In this document: positions 40,177 through 49,685 of the stretch, piece by piece
Layout of the letters: the number at the start of each line of letters is the position of its first letter
How positions within the stretch are numbered: position 1 is the first letter of the stretch
Assembly (NCBI RefSeq): GCF_000935125.1
Contig: NZ_JRKI01000061.1
Span: 372,001-436,000 of the forward strand
Origin: Streptomyces natalensis ATCC 27448
GTDB taxonomy: Bacteria; Actinomycetota; Actinomycetes; Streptomycetales; Streptomycetaceae
Length of the DNA: 64,000 nt
Direction of reading: 5' to 3'
Translations under genes and position numbers: made by a program
The notes under the pieces: generated by a model
The model's input: only the letters and a program-made list of their open reading frames with translations
What the model was told of the DNA's origin: nothing
Databases searched by the model: none

Positions 40177-41010
40177 CTACCAGTGCGCGGGCCGGGTCAG
40201 CCCGGCCGGCAGCCGGGTGGCGGCATCGCCGCGGGCCGCGTTCAGCTGGGCCTGGGTCAGGAAGAAGCTGCCGGTGAGGTCGGCACCGGCGAGATCGGCG
40301 TCGCGCAGATCGGCGCCGATCAGATCGGCCGTGCGCAGATCGGCGCCCCGGAGGTCGGCGGCGATCAGACAGGCCCCGCGCAGGCTCGCGCCCCGCAGAG
40401 CCGCGCCCTTCAGCCGCGCCCCGAAGAGGTCCGCACCACGCCGGTCCTTCTTCTTGCCCGGCACCGCGGCCCGTACGCGCTCGCTCGCGCGCAGGAGCAG
40501 CGCGTTGGCCTCGTCCCGGTGGGCGGGGACGTCCAGCGCGAGGAGTTCGTCCGGGGTGCCCCGGGTGAGGCGTTCGGTCTCCTCCAAGGCGGACCGCAGC
40601 GCGGGGTGCACCGGGCGGGCGTCCGGCAGCGCCAGCGCCTCGGCCAGGTACCACAGGAGTTCGTGCAGCTGCCGCATCACGGGGAAGACGTCGAACATCT
40701 GGCGGGCGGTGCCCGGGGCCCGCCGCCAGTCCTGCCCGTCGAAGGTGACCTGCGAGACCTTCTGGCCGGCCCCGAAGCAGTCGAAGACCGTGCAGCCAGA
40801 GAAGCCGCGCTCGCGCAGTTCCGCATGGATCCCGCAGCGGAAGTCCGCCCGGAGGTTTCGGCAGGGGCGCCCCGCCTCCTTGTCCTCGGCGAAGTCCGAC
40901 GAGGCGGCGAACGGCAGCGCCACACAGCACAGTCCGAAGCAGCTGCCGCAGTCGGACAGCAGGTTCAGTTCGGCGGGGCCCGGTGCGGGGCGGTCGGCGG
41001 CGCGGGACAC
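40177..41010 (-). CDS. Cys-rich protein with C-terminal pentapeptide repeats
   Basis: 277 residues from GTG 41010, which has AGGAG ten bases upstream; ATG 41055 would add 15 residues. Residues about 15-80 hold eight cysteines (SDCGSCFGLCCVALPF, GRPCRN, FRCGIH, SGCTVFDCFG) in the pattern of the YkgJ-like zinc or iron-sulfur cluster families. Residues about 180-250 hold 11-12 pentapeptide units of the A(D/S)LxG type (GADLFGARLKGAALRGASL and on), which build a right-handed beta helix. The fusion is uncommon. Pentapeptide proteins often bind gyrase or scaffold others; here function is unknown. Confidence 0.8.
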   Translation of the reverse strand: MSRAADRPAPGPAELNLLSDCGSCFGLCCVALPFAASSDFAEDKEAGRPCRNLRADFRCGIHAELRERGFSGCTVFDCFGAGQKVSQVTFDGQDWRRAPGTARQMFDVFPVMRQLHELLWYLAEALALPDARPVHPALRSALEETERLTRGTPDELLALDVPAHRDEANALLLRASERVRAAVPGKKKDRRGADLFGARLKGAALRGASLRGACLIAADLRGADLRTADLIGADLRDADLAGADLTGSFFLTQAQLNAARGDAATRLPAGLTRPAHW

Positions 41011-41171
41011 GGCGGGTCGGCTCCTGGTGCGGAAAGGGGTCGCTGGGGCGGCCATTGTCCCAGGCAGCGGCGGCCGCCCGCGCGCCTTTACGGCCGTGCG
41101 CCAACGGGCCGTACACGCCTTCCCCGCCGCCCGCCCCGCCGTTGTCAGTGGCGGCCCCTAGCATCCGGACC

Positions 41172-41675
41172 ATGAGCATGATCGGAGAGTACGCACGGGT
41201 CACGGCCGCCGAGCTCGACCGGGCCGTCCGCGATCCCGAAGGGGCGCTGAAGCTGGTCACGGGCTGGATGGAGGAGGAGGCGGACACCCTCCCGCCGGCC
41301 GCCGAGGCGCGGTGCCTGGACATCGACAAGAGCTGGGACGCCCTCGGCTTCCTGCTGCGCCGTACGGGCTTCCCGGTGGACGTGGTGCACGGCGAGGAGC
41401 CCATACCGGGCGCCGACGACTGGGGATACGGGCCGCCGCGCTGTCTGACCCCCGAGCGGGTGGCGGCCGCCGCCGAGGCGATGGCGGAGCTGACCGGTGA
41501 GCGGCTGACCGCCGGTGCCCGTCCGGCCGATCTGGCGGCGGCCGAGGTCTATCCGGTGATCGTCTGGGAGCGCGGCGAGTCCCTGGACCATGTGCGCGAC
41601 CACTACAACGAGCTGCGGGCGTTCTTCCGGACGGCGGCGGCCCAGAGGGAGGGGATGCTGATCTGGCTCGGCTGA
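41172..41675 (+). CDS. DUF1877 family protein
   Basis: 167 residues from ATG 41172. The start MSMIGEYARVTAAELDRAV and the later LDIDKSWDALGFLLRRTG are the family signature. Function of DUF1877 proteins is unknown. No ribosome site precedes the ATG, so translation may be leaderless. The last 73 bases overlap the 3' end of the rhomboid-like gene on the opposite strand. Confidence 0.85.
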   Translation: MSMIGEYARVTAAELDRAVRDPEGALKLVTGWMEEEADTLPPAAEARCLDIDKSWDALGFLLRRTGFPVDVVHGEEPIPGADDWGYGPPRCLTPERVAAAAEAMAELTGERLTAGARPADLAAAEVYPVIVWERGESLDHVRDHYNELRAFFRTAAAQREGMLIWLG

Positions 41676-42565
41676 GCCGGCGGGCAGCCGCGTGCGGCGT
41701 GCCAGCGGCGCAGCGGGGGCCAGGCCGCCACGCCCAGCGACAGGGACAGCAGATGGCCCCAGTCGGTCATCGGGTCGGTGTAGTCGATCAGTCCGGTGAC
41801 GGCCTGTTGGACGGCAAGGACGAACAGCGGCCAGCGGCACCACGCCGGGAGCACTCCGGCGAGGGCGCCGATGCAGGTCATCACGCCGAAGCTGATGCCG
41901 TAGTCGAGGCGGACCAGGGAGCTGTCGGGCAGGCCGCCGGCGGCGACGGTGAAGCCGACGGGGAGTTCGGTGGCCAGCGTGGCCAGGGCGTGGCCGCAAA
42001 AGAAGACGGCCGCGGTGCGCAGGGCGCCGATCCGGCGTTCAAGTGCGGTGAGGGTGAAGAGGAAGGCGATGGCGAAGCCGGAGGTCAGCCCGCCCGCGAT
42101 CCACAGGGCGGAGGCGCACAGCACCAGGAGCGGGGCCTGGGCCAGGTGGACGATGTCGGTGCTGGAGCCGCGCAGCAGTTGGTCGACGAGGGCGGGGTCG
42201 GCGTGTTCGGCGAAGAGTGAGGTGACGGTGAGCAGGAGGGCGTAGCCGAAGGTGAAGGGGGTCCCGGCGGGGGTGGGCAGCAGCCGCCAGGGTCGCACCT
42301 GCCATGCCCGTAGCCGCCGGGCCATCAGCCGCCAGGCCGCCACGTGCCGGGGGCCGGGCCGCCCGGCAGGTGGCACCGAAGCCGGGGGCACAGCGGCCGG
42401 CGCCGCCGCAGCCGGAGCCGCCTCGGCCGGGGCCGCGGGGAGCGATGCGCCCCCGCGCTGCCGCGGCACCCCGGCGAGGGTGCCCGGCACTGCGGTGCCC
42501 GGCCGTGCGGCGCCGGCCCGTGTGCTGTCGGCCGGTGTGCCGTCGGCGGTGTCCACCCAGCTCAT
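41603..42565 (-). CDS. Rhomboid-like membrane protein, probably without protease activity
   Basis: 320 residues. The first 85 residues are an Ala/Pro/Gly-rich linker; then six or so hydrophobic segments follow. The rhomboid-type arrangement is seen in LDYGISFGVMTCIGAL and TDWGHLLSLSLG, but the catalytic GxSG is replaced by GISFG, and the first half lacks a typical GxxxExxxG motif. It therefore resembles the actinobacterial rhomboid-like proteins of unknown function. ATG 42565. Its 3' end overlaps the DUF1877 gene on the opposite strand by 73 bases. Confidence 0.7.
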   Translation of the reverse strand: MSWVDTADGTPADSTRAGAARPGTAVPGTLAGVPRQRGGASLPAAPAEAAPAAAAPAAVPPASVPPAGRPGPRHVAAWRLMARRLRAWQVRPWRLLPTPAGTPFTFGYALLLTVTSLFAEHADPALVDQLLRGSSTDIVHLAQAPLLVLCASALWIAGGLTSGFAIAFLFTLTALERRIGALRTAAVFFCGHALATLATELPVGFTVAAGGLPDSSLVRLDYGISFGVMTCIGALAGVLPAWCRWPLFVLAVQQAVTGLIDYTDPMTDWGHLLSLSLGVAAWPPLRRWHAARGCPPAQPSQISIPSLWAAAVRKNARSSL

Positions 42566-42805
42566 GACCCGGGCCCCCTTCCGTCCAGGGCTTGTTGTCC
42601 CGGACTGCCTCGCCGTCCCGGACTACGTTGGCGACCACCCTGCACGCTCAACCCATGAGTCAGCTGTGGACGTGAGATGCCTCACAGCACTCAACCTTTA
42701 TGAGATACGCCACGTCAGCGGCGTCATATCCGGTTCGGGGACGGGGCCGCCCCGGTCCCCGAAAGGAGTTGGACCCCCGCGGCCCGTGTCGCCCAGGATG
42801 GCCGC

Positions 42806-43549
42806 ATGGCTCCCGTACTCCCGCCCCATCAGACGGCCGGCCTCCAGGAGGCCGCACCCCCGCGCACCCTCGACCGCCGCGAGGGCCCGTACGGAGAGGT
42901 GGTGCTGCGGCAGCGGGGCGGGACGGACGAGCCGTCCGGGGCGCCCGCGGTCTACGAGATCATCGCCAACGGCTGCTTCCTGATGGACACCTCCGACGGC
43001 CGCTCCGAGCGGCTGCTGATGGACGCCGCACTGGCGGAGCTCCCGGCCGGACGGGAGCGGCCCGCCGTGCTGATCGGCGGCCTGGGCGTCGGCTTCTCGC
43101 TGGCACGGGCCGCGGCCGAGCCGCGCTGGGGCCGGATCGCCGTCGTCGAGCGCGAGGAGGCGGTCATCGACTGGCACCGCAGCGGCCCCCTGTCGGCCGT
43201 CTCGGCGGGCGCCCTGGCCGATCCCCGTACCGAGATCGTGCACACCGACCTGGTCGCCCACCTGCGCGCCCCCGGCGACGGGCGCTACGACGCGCTCTGC
43301 CTGGACATCGACAACGGCCCCGACTGGACGGTCACCGACGACAACTGCGGGCTGTACTCGCCCGCCGGTCTGGCCGCCTGCCACCGGGCGCTGACACCGG
43401 GCGGAGTGCTCGCCGTCTGGTCCGCCCAGCCGTCGTCCGCGTTCGAGCAAGCCCTGCGAATTGCCGGATTCCATGGGGTGCGTACGGAAGAGATCCCCGT
43501 TGCCCGGGGTGTCCCCGACGTGGTGCATCTCGCGTGCAAGGGCGCGTAG
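42806..43549 (+). CDS. Spermidine-synthase-like methyltransferase-fold protein
   Basis: 247 residues. The Rossmann-like core shows VLIGGLGVGFSLARA near residue 86, IAVVEREEAVIDWHR near 113, then DALCLDIDNGPDW near 158. This pattern is shared by spermidine synthases and related transferases that use decarboxylated SAM. The Asp and ligand residues around the polyamine pocket cannot be assigned with certainty. It lies upstream of the two-component genes, separated by 73 bases. ATG at 42806. Confidence 0.75.
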   Translation: MAPVLPPHQTAGLQEAAPPRTLDRREGPYGEVVLRQRGGTDEPSGAPAVYEIIANGCFLMDTSDGRSERLLMDAALAELPAGRERPAVLIGGLGVGFSLARAAAEPRWGRIAVVEREEAVIDWHRSGPLSAVSAGALADPRTEIVHTDLVAHLRAPGDGRYDALCLDIDNGPDWTVTDDNCGLYSPAGLAACHRALTPGGVLAVWSAQPSSAFEQALRIAGFHGVRTEEIPVARGVPDVVHLACKGA

Positions 43550-43622
43550 CCGACAGTCACGGCATGGCTTTACGCTGCTGCCCAGCACAGGCGACCACGC
43601 AGGGGCAATGCAGGGGCGGGCG

Positions 43623-44363
43623 ATGGACCAGACTCAGACAACGCAGGGCGGCGCCGCCGCGGCCACGCCGGGCGCCCAGCGCCGGGTCCTGGTCGTGGAG
43701 GACGACCCGACGATCGTCGAGGCCATCGCGGCCCGGCTGCGCGCCGAGGGATTCCAGGTGCAGACGGCCACCGACGGCCCGGCCGCCGTGGAGACCGCCG
43801 AGGCATGGCAGCCCGATCTGCTGGTCCTGGACGTGATGCTGCCGGGCTTCGACGGCCTGGAGGTGTGCCGCCGGGTCCAGGCCCAGCGGCCGGTGCCGGT
43901 GATGATGCTCACGGCCCGCGACGACGAGACCGACATGCTGGTCGGCCTCGGGGTGGGCGCCGACGACTACATGACCAAACCGTTCTCGATGCGCGAGCTG
44001 GCCGCCCGGGTGCATGTCCTGCTGCGCCGCGTCGAGCGCGCCGCGCTGGCCGCGCACACCCCGCGCAGCGGCATCCTGCGCCTGGGCGAGCTGGAGATCG
44101 ACCACGCCCAGCGCCGGGTGCGGGTGCGCGGCGCGGACGTCCATCTGACCCCGACCGAGTTCGATCTGCTGGTCTGCCTGGCGAACACCCCGCGTGCGGT
44201 GCTCTCCCGCGAGCAGCTGCTGGCCGAGGTGTGGGACTGGGCGGACGCCTCCGGGACCCGTACGGTCGACAGCCACATCAAGGCGCTGCGCCGCAAGATC
44301 GGCGCCGAGCGGATCCGCACGGTCCACGGCGTCGGCTACGCCCTGGAGACCCCGGCCGCATGA
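43623..44363 (+). CDS. OmpR-family response regulator
   Basis: 246 residues from ATG 43623, with AGGGG 9 bases upstream; an in-frame ATG at 43608 is possible. The receiver domain has Asp70 in LLVLDVMLPGFDG, acidic pair Glu27/Asp28 and Lys119 in YMTKPFSM. The C-terminal winged-helix DNA-binding domain reads LTPTEFDLLVCLANTPRAVL and VDSHIKALRRKIG. Partner is the following kinase, whose start overlaps its stop by four bases. Targets are unknown. Confidence 0.94.
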   Translation: MDQTQTTQGGAAAATPGAQRRVLVVEDDPTIVEAIAARLRAEGFQVQTATDGPAAVETAEAWQPDLLVLDVMLPGFDGLEVCRRVQAQRPVPVMMLTARDDETDMLVGLGVGADDYMTKPFSMRELAARVHVLLRRVERAALAAHTPRSGILRLGELEIDHAQRRVRVRGADVHLTPTEFDLLVCLANTPRAVLSREQLLAEVWDWADASGTRTVDSHIKALRRKIGAERIRTVHGVGYALETPAA

Positions 44364-45481
44364 GACGGCGCCGCGGGTGGCGGACGGCCGCCCAGGAGCT
44401 GTGGCAGCGGGTCTGGGAGGCGCTGCGGCCGCTGGACCCGTACCGCTCCGTCAAGGCGGCGCTCGGTGCGCTGGTCATCGTCTCGGTGATCATCACCACC
44501 CTGCTGGTGTTCATGGCGATCGCCTCGGCCACCGAGCTGCGGGTGATCACGGTCTTCTCGATCATCGCCTCGCTGCTGGTCACCCAGTTCGTGGCGAACA
44601 GCCTGACCGCGCCGCTCGGCGAGATGACCGATGTCACCCGGTCGATGGCGCACGGTGACTATTCGCGGCGGGTGCGCTCCGGACGCCGGGACGAGTTCGG
44701 TGATCTGGCGAACGCCTTCAACCGGATGGCGGCCGATCTGGAGGCGGTGGACACCCACCGCAAGGAACTGGTCGCCAACGTCTCCCACGAGCTGCGCACC
44801 CCCATCGCCGCGCTGCGCGCCGTCCTGGAGAACGTCGTCGACGGGGTCAGCGAGCCGGATCCGGAAACGATGCGCACGGCGCTCAAGCAGTGCGAGCGGC
44901 TGGGCCGGCTGGTCGAGCAGCTGCTGGACCTGTCCCGGCTGGACAACGGCGTGGTGCCGCTGCACGCCCGCCGCTTCGAGGTGTGGCCGTATCTGTCGGG
45001 GGTGCTCAAGGAGGCCAATATGAGCCGGGGCGCCTCGACGCTGGCCGGCTCGGGCACCCACACCCGTACGGACGTCCATCTGCATCTGGACGTCTCACCG
45101 CCGGAGCTGACCGCGCACGCCGATGCCGAGCGGCTGCACCAGGTCGTGGCGAATCTCATCGACAACGCGATCAAGCACAGCCCCCGCCACGGCCGGGTCA
45201 CCGTGCACGCCCGGCGCGGGGAGGGGCCCGGGAGCCTGGAGCTGGATGTGCAGGACGAGGGGCCCGGGATTCCGGAGTCGGAGCGCTACCGGGTCTTCGA
45301 GCGGTTCAACCGCGGCGGGCCGGGCACGTCCGGTCCGGGGACCGACGGCGGTACGGGGCTGGGCCTGGCCATCGCCCGCTGGGCGGTGGATCTGCACGGC
45401 GGACGGATCGGAGTGGCCGAATCCCCACGTGGCTGCCGGATCCGCGTCACCCTTCCGGGGCTGGAGTCGTCGCGAAGCTGA
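44360..45481 (+). CDS. Sensor histidine kinase of the preceding response regulator
   Basis: 373 residues. Two membrane helices at about 33-55 and 60-82 are separated by only a few residues, so there is hardly any extracytoplasmic sensor domain; a HAMP domain follows (82-130), then the phospho-acceptor His143 in ANVSHELRTPIAALRA and the HATPase domain with VVANLIDNAIKHSPRHG, DEGPGIPESERYRVFERF and GTGLGLAIARWAVDLHGG. The minimal sensor region suggests detection within the membrane or through partner proteins. ATGA overlap with the regulator. Related to the pair upstream of kgd in other streptomycetes. Confidence 0.94.
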   Translation: MRRRRGWRTAAQELWQRVWEALRPLDPYRSVKAALGALVIVSVIITTLLVFMAIASATELRVITVFSIIASLLVTQFVANSLTAPLGEMTDVTRSMAHGDYSRRVRSGRRDEFGDLANAFNRMAADLEAVDTHRKELVANVSHELRTPIAALRAVLENVVDGVSEPDPETMRTALKQCERLGRLVEQLLDLSRLDNGVVPLHARRFEVWPYLSGVLKEANMSRGASTLAGSGTHTRTDVHLHLDVSPPELTAHADAERLHQVVANLIDNAIKHSPRHGRVTVHARRGEGPGSLELDVQDEGPGIPESERYRVFERFNRGGPGTSGPGTDGGTGLGLAIARWAVDLHGGRIGVAESPRGCRIRVTLPGLESSRS

Positions 45482-45764
45482 CGGCCGCCGGTCGCCGCTG
45501 ACGTAGGGTCGGTGGTGGACGCACCCGTCCGGGGCTCATTACGGGCCCGGCCGGGCCTCCGCACAGGGGGCGCGACGGCGGTGAGCGCTACCCGCACGCA
45601 GGTAAACCCCGTGTGTTTCCCGCCAAGTCATGCGCTGAAACCCTCCGGGGAATGTGACGTGCACGACGAGTGGCCCTCTCAGACTGCACCGAAGGTCACA
45701 ACAGGCGTAGCCTTTATTCCCGCTGTCCACCACCTTTAGGAAGCGGAAGAGGGCGGTTGCCGCC

Positions 45765-48700
45765 GTGTCGCTACAGTCCCCCAACAGTGCGAGCATCTCG
45801 ACTGACCAAGAGGGGCAGGGCAAGAACCCTGCTGCCGCGTTCGGTCCGAATGAGTGGCTCGTCGACGAGATCTACCAGCAGTACCTCCAGGACCCGAACT
45901 CGGTAGACCGAGCCTGGTGGGACTTCTTCGCCGACTACAAGCCGGGCGGTGCCACCGCTCCGGGCCAGTCGGCGGAGGGCTCCGCCCCCGCCGCGGCCGC
46001 CCCGGCCCCGTCGGTCCCGGCTGCGCCGGCCGCCCCCGTGGCCCCGCCGGCTCCCGCCGAGAAGCCGGTGACCCCGGCCGCTCCGGCCGCCGAGAAGCCG
46101 GCCGCGAAGGCCCCCGCGGCCCCGGCCAAGCCGGCCGAGAAGCCCGCCGCCAAGCCCGCGGCCAAGACGGAGACGGCCCCTCAGGGCGGCCCCGAGTTCG
46201 TCACCCTGCGCGGCCCGTCCGCCGCCGTCGCGAAGAACATGAGCGCCTCCCTGGAGCTGCCGACGGCCACGTCCGTGCGCGCGGTCCCGGTGAAGCTGCT
46301 GTTCGACAACCGCATCGTCATCAACAACCACCTCAAGCGCGCCCGCGGCGGGAAGGTCTCCTTCACGCATCTGATCGGGTACGCGATGGTGCAGGCCCTC
46401 AAGGCCATGCCGTCGATGAACAACTCGTTCGCGGTCAAGGACGGCAAGCCGACCCTGGTCAAGCCCCCGCACATCAACCTCGGCCTGGCCATCGACCTGG
46501 TCAAGGCCAAGGGGGAGCGCCAGCTCGTCGTCGCGGCCATCAAGAAGGCCGAGACGATGACCTTCTTCGAGTTCTGGCAGGCATACGAGGACATCGTCCG
46601 CCGGGCGCGCGACAACAAGCTGACGATGGACGACTTCACCGGGGTCACCGCGTCGCTGACCAACCCGGGCGGCATCGGCACCGTGCACTCCGTGCCGCGT
46701 CTGATGCCCGGCCAGTCCATGATCATGGGCGTCGGCTCGATGGACTACCCCGCCGAGTTCCAGGGCACCTCGCAGGACGCCCTGAACAAGATGGGCGTCT
46801 CCAAGGTCATGACGCTGACCAGCACCTATGACCACCGCGTGATCCAGGGCGCCGCCTCCGGCGAGTTCCTGCGGATCATGAGCCAGCTGCTGCTCGGTGA
46901 CAACGGCTTCTTCGACGACATCTTCAAGTCGCTGCGGATCCCCTACGAGCCGGTCCGCTGGATGCGCGACATCGACGTCTCCCACGAGGACGACGTCACC
47001 AAGGCGGCCCGGGTCTTCGACCTGATCCACTCCTACCGGGTGCGCGGCCACGTCATGGCCGACACCGACCCGCTGGAGTACCGCCAGCGCAAGCACCCCG
47101 ACCTCGACATCATCGAGCACGGCCTGACCCTGTGGGACCTGGAGCGCGAGTTCGCGGTCGGCGGGTTCTCGGGCAAGTCGATGATGAAGCTGCGCGACAT
47201 CCTGGGCGTGCTGCGCGACTCGTACTGCCGCACCACCGGCATCGAGTTCATGCACATCCAGGACCCCAAGCAGCGCAAGTGGATCCAGGACCGCGTCGAG
47301 CGCACCCACAACAGCCCCGAGCGCGACGAGCAGCTGCGCATCCTGCGCCGGCTGAACTCCGCCGAGGCGTTCGAGACGTTCCTCCAGACCAAGTACGTCG
47401 GCCAGAAGCGCTTCTCGCTGGAGGGCGGCGAGTCCGTCATCCCGCTGCTGGACGCGGTCATCGACTCCGCGGCCGAGTCGCGCCTGGACGAGGTCGTCAT
47501 CGGCATGGCCCACCGCGGCCGGCTGAACGTCCTGGCGAACATCGTCGGCAAGTCGTACGCGCAGATCTTCCGCGAGTTCGAGGGCAACCTCGACCCGAAG
47601 TCGATGCACGGCTCCGGCGACGTGAAGTACCACCTGGGCGCCGAGGGCACCTTCACCGGCCTGGACGGCGAGCAGATCAAGGTCTCGCTGACCGCCAACC
47701 CCTCCCACCTGGAGGCCGTGGACCCGGTCGTCGAGGGCGTCGCCCGCGCCAAGCAGGACATCATCGGCAAGGGCGGTACGGACTTCACGGTCCTGCCGAT
47801 CCAGCTGCACGGTGACGCGGCGTTCGCCGGCCAGGGCGTGGTCGCCGAGACGCTGAACATGTCCCAGCTGCGCGGCTACCGCACCGGCGGCACGGTGCAT
47901 GTGGTCATCAACAACCAGGTCGGCTTCACCGCCGCCCCGGAGTCGTCGCGCTCCTCCATGTACGCCACGGACGTGGCCCGCATGATCGAGGCGCCGATCT
48001 TCCACGTCAACGGCGACGACCCCGAGGCCGTCGTCCGCGTTGCGCGTCTGGCCTTCGAGTTCCGCCAGGCGTTCAACAAGGACGTGGTCATCGACCTGAT
48101 CTGCTACCGCCGCCGCGGCCACAACGAGTCGGACAACCCGGCCTTCACCCAGCCGCTGATGTACGACCTGATCGACAAGAAGCGCTCGGTGCGCAAGCTG
48201 TACACCGAATCGCTGATCGGCCGGGGCGACATCACCCTCGAAGAGGCGGAGCAGGCGCTCCAGGACTTCCAGGGCCAGCTGGAGAAGGTCTTCACCGAGG
48301 TCCGGGACGCCACGACGACCCCGGCCGTGCCCGAGGTGCCGCAGCCCAAGGCCGAGTTCCCGGTCTTCGTGGACACCGCGATCTCCCAGGAGGTCGTCAA
48401 GCGGATCGCCGAGTCGCAGGTCAACATCCCCGAGCGGGTCACCGTTCACCCGCGTCTGCTGCCGCAGCTCCAGCGCCGCGCGGCCCAGGTCGAGGACGGC
48501 TCGATCGACTGGGGCATGGGCGAGACCCTCGCCATCGGTTCGCTGCTGATGGAGGGCACCCCGGTCCGGCTCGCCGGCCAGGACTCCCGCCGCGGCACGT
48601 TCGGCCAGCGCCATGCGGTGCTGATCGACCGCGTGAACGGCGAGGACTACACCCCGCTGCTCTACCTCTCCGAGGACCAGGCCCGCTACAACGTCTACGA

Positions 48701-49553
48701 CTCGCTGCTGAGCGAATACGCGGCGATGGGCTTCGAGTACGGCTACTCGCTGGCCCGCCCGGAGGCGCTGGTCATGTGGGAGGCGCAGTTCGGTGACTTC
48801 GTCAACGGCGCGCAGACCATCGTCGACGAGTTCATCTCCTCGGCGGAGCAGAAGTGGGGCCAGACCTCCGGCGTCACCCTGCTGCTGCCGCACGGTTACG
48901 AGGGCCAGGGCCCGGACCACTCCTCGGCCCGGATCGAGCGCTTCCTCCAGCTGTGCGCGCAGAACAACATGACCGTCGCGATGCCGACGCTCCCCTCCAA
49001 CTACTTCCACCTGCTGCGCTGGCAGGTGCACAACCCGCACCACAAGCCGCTGGTCGTCTTCACCCCGAAGTCGATGCTGCGGCTGAAGGCGGCGGCGTCG
49101 AAGGCGGAGGAGTTCACCTCGGGCGGTTTCCGTCCGGTCATCGGCGACTCGACGGTGAAGCCCGAGGACGTCCGCAAGATCGTCTTCTGCTCCGGCAAGC
49201 TCTACTACGACCTGGAGGCGGAGCGGGAGAAGCGCGGCGCGCACGACACCGCGATCGTGCGTCTGGAGCGGCTCTACCCGCTGCCCGGCAAGGAACTCCA
49301 GGCGGAGATCGCCAAGTTCCCGAACGCCGAGAAGTACCTGTGGGCCCAGGAGGAGCCGGCCAACCAGGGCGCCTGGCCGTTCCTCGGTCTCAACCTGATC
49401 GATGCCCTGGACCTGGCGGTCGGCGCCGACGTCCCGCACGGTGAGCGCCTGCGCCGCATCTCGCGGCCGCACGGCTCCTCGCCGGCGGTCGGCTCCGCCA
49501 AGCGGCACCAGGCCGAGCAGGCGCAGCTGCTGGCGGAGGTCTTCGACGCCTAG
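45765..49553 (+). CDS. kgd: Multifunctional 2-oxoglutarate dehydrogenase E1/E2 (Kgd)
   Basis: 1262-residue actinobacterial fusion that decarboxylates 2-oxoglutarate with thiamine diphosphate and carries the succinyl group on its own E2 domain. In order: E1 N-terminal motif NEWLVDEIYQQYLQDPNSVD near residue 28, an Ala/Pro/Lys linker to about 140, an E2 acyltransferase domain without lipoyl domain (catalytic TYDHRVIQGA near 356), then E1 with HGDAAFAGQG near 681 and VNGDDPEAV near 748, and a C-terminal transketolase part. GTG start at 45765. As in mycobacteria it should need E2/E3 partners encoded elsewhere. The adjacent terminator shows it is monocistronic. Confidence 0.96.
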   Translation: MSLQSPNSASISTDQEGQGKNPAAAFGPNEWLVDEIYQQYLQDPNSVDRAWWDFFADYKPGGATAPGQSAEGSAPAAAAPAPSVPAAPAAPVAPPAPAEKPVTPAAPAAEKPAAKAPAAPAKPAEKPAAKPAAKTETAPQGGPEFVTLRGPSAAVAKNMSASLELPTATSVRAVPVKLLFDNRIVINNHLKRARGGKVSFTHLIGYAMVQALKAMPSMNNSFAVKDGKPTLVKPPHINLGLAIDLVKAKGERQLVVAAIKKAETMTFFEFWQAYEDIVRRARDNKLTMDDFTGVTASLTNPGGIGTVHSVPRLMPGQSMIMGVGSMDYPAEFQGTSQDALNKMGVSKVMTLTSTYDHRVIQGAASGEFLRIMSQLLLGDNGFFDDIFKSLRIPYEPVRWMRDIDVSHEDDVTKAARVFDLIHSYRVRGHVMADTDPLEYRQRKHPDLDIIEHGLTLWDLEREFAVGGFSGKSMMKLRDILGVLRDSYCRTTGIEFMHIQDPKQRKWIQDRVERTHNSPERDEQLRILRRLNSAEAFETFLQTKYVGQKRFSLEGGESVIPLLDAVIDSAAESRLDEVVIGMAHRGRLNVLANIVGKSYAQIFREFEGNLDPKSMHGSGDVKYHLGAEGTFTGLDGEQIKVSLTANPSHLEAVDPVVEGVARAKQDIIGKGGTDFTVLPIQLHGDAAFAGQGVVAETLNMSQLRGYRTGGTVHVVINNQVGFTAAPESSRSSMYATDVARMIEAPIFHVNGDDPEAVVRVARLAFEFRQAFNKDVVIDLICYRRRGHNESDNPAFTQPLMYDLIDKKRSVRKLYTESLIGRGDITLEEAEQALQDFQGQLEKVFTEVRDATTTPAVPEVPQPKAEFPVFVDTAISQEVVKRIAESQVNIPERVTVHPRLLPQLQRRAAQVEDGSIDWGMGETLAIGSLLMEGTPVRLAGQDSRRGTFGQRHAVLIDRVNGEDYTPLLYLSEDQARYNVYDSLLSEYAAMGFEYGYSLARPEALVMWEAQFGDFVNGAQTIVDEFISSAEQKWGQTSGVTLLLPHGYEGQGPDHSSARIERFLQLCAQNNMTVAMPTLPSNYFHLLRWQVHNPHHKPLVVFTPKSMLRLKAAASKAEEFTSGGFRPVIGDSTVKPEDVRKIVFCSGKLYYDLEAEREKRGAHDTAIVRLERLYPLPGKELQAEIAKFPNAEKYLWAQEEPANQGAWPFLGLNLIDALDLAVGADVPHGERLRRISRPHGSSPAVGSAKRHQAEQAQLLAEVFDA

Positions 49554-49575
49554 GCGTCACCCCCGCTCGCCGTAC

Positions 49576-49621
49576 GGCCGAAGGGCCCGTTCCCACACCG
49601 GTGGGGGCGGGCCCTTCGGCC
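49576..49621 (+). terminator. Terminator of kgd
   Basis: Perfect 14-bp inverted repeat GGCCGAAGGGCCCG / CGGGCCCTTCGGCC with an 18-base loop, 23 bases past the kgd stop. Confidence 0.8.
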
Positions 49622-49685
49622 CGCGGGCCTGCCTATCCTGGCCGGGAATGTCCCCTGACCCTGTATGACCCCTGGTGGAGAGCGC

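Noticed and set aside
37731..40277. 848-codon frame opposite lon
   Set aside because: Shadow of the lon gene with the same bias; no domain, and it would have no ribosome site.
45771..49508. 1245-codon antisense frame opposite kgd
   Set aside because: High GC at third codon positions leaves the opposite strand open. The translation is Val/Leu/Arg/Gly-rich with no motifs, and kgd is certain.
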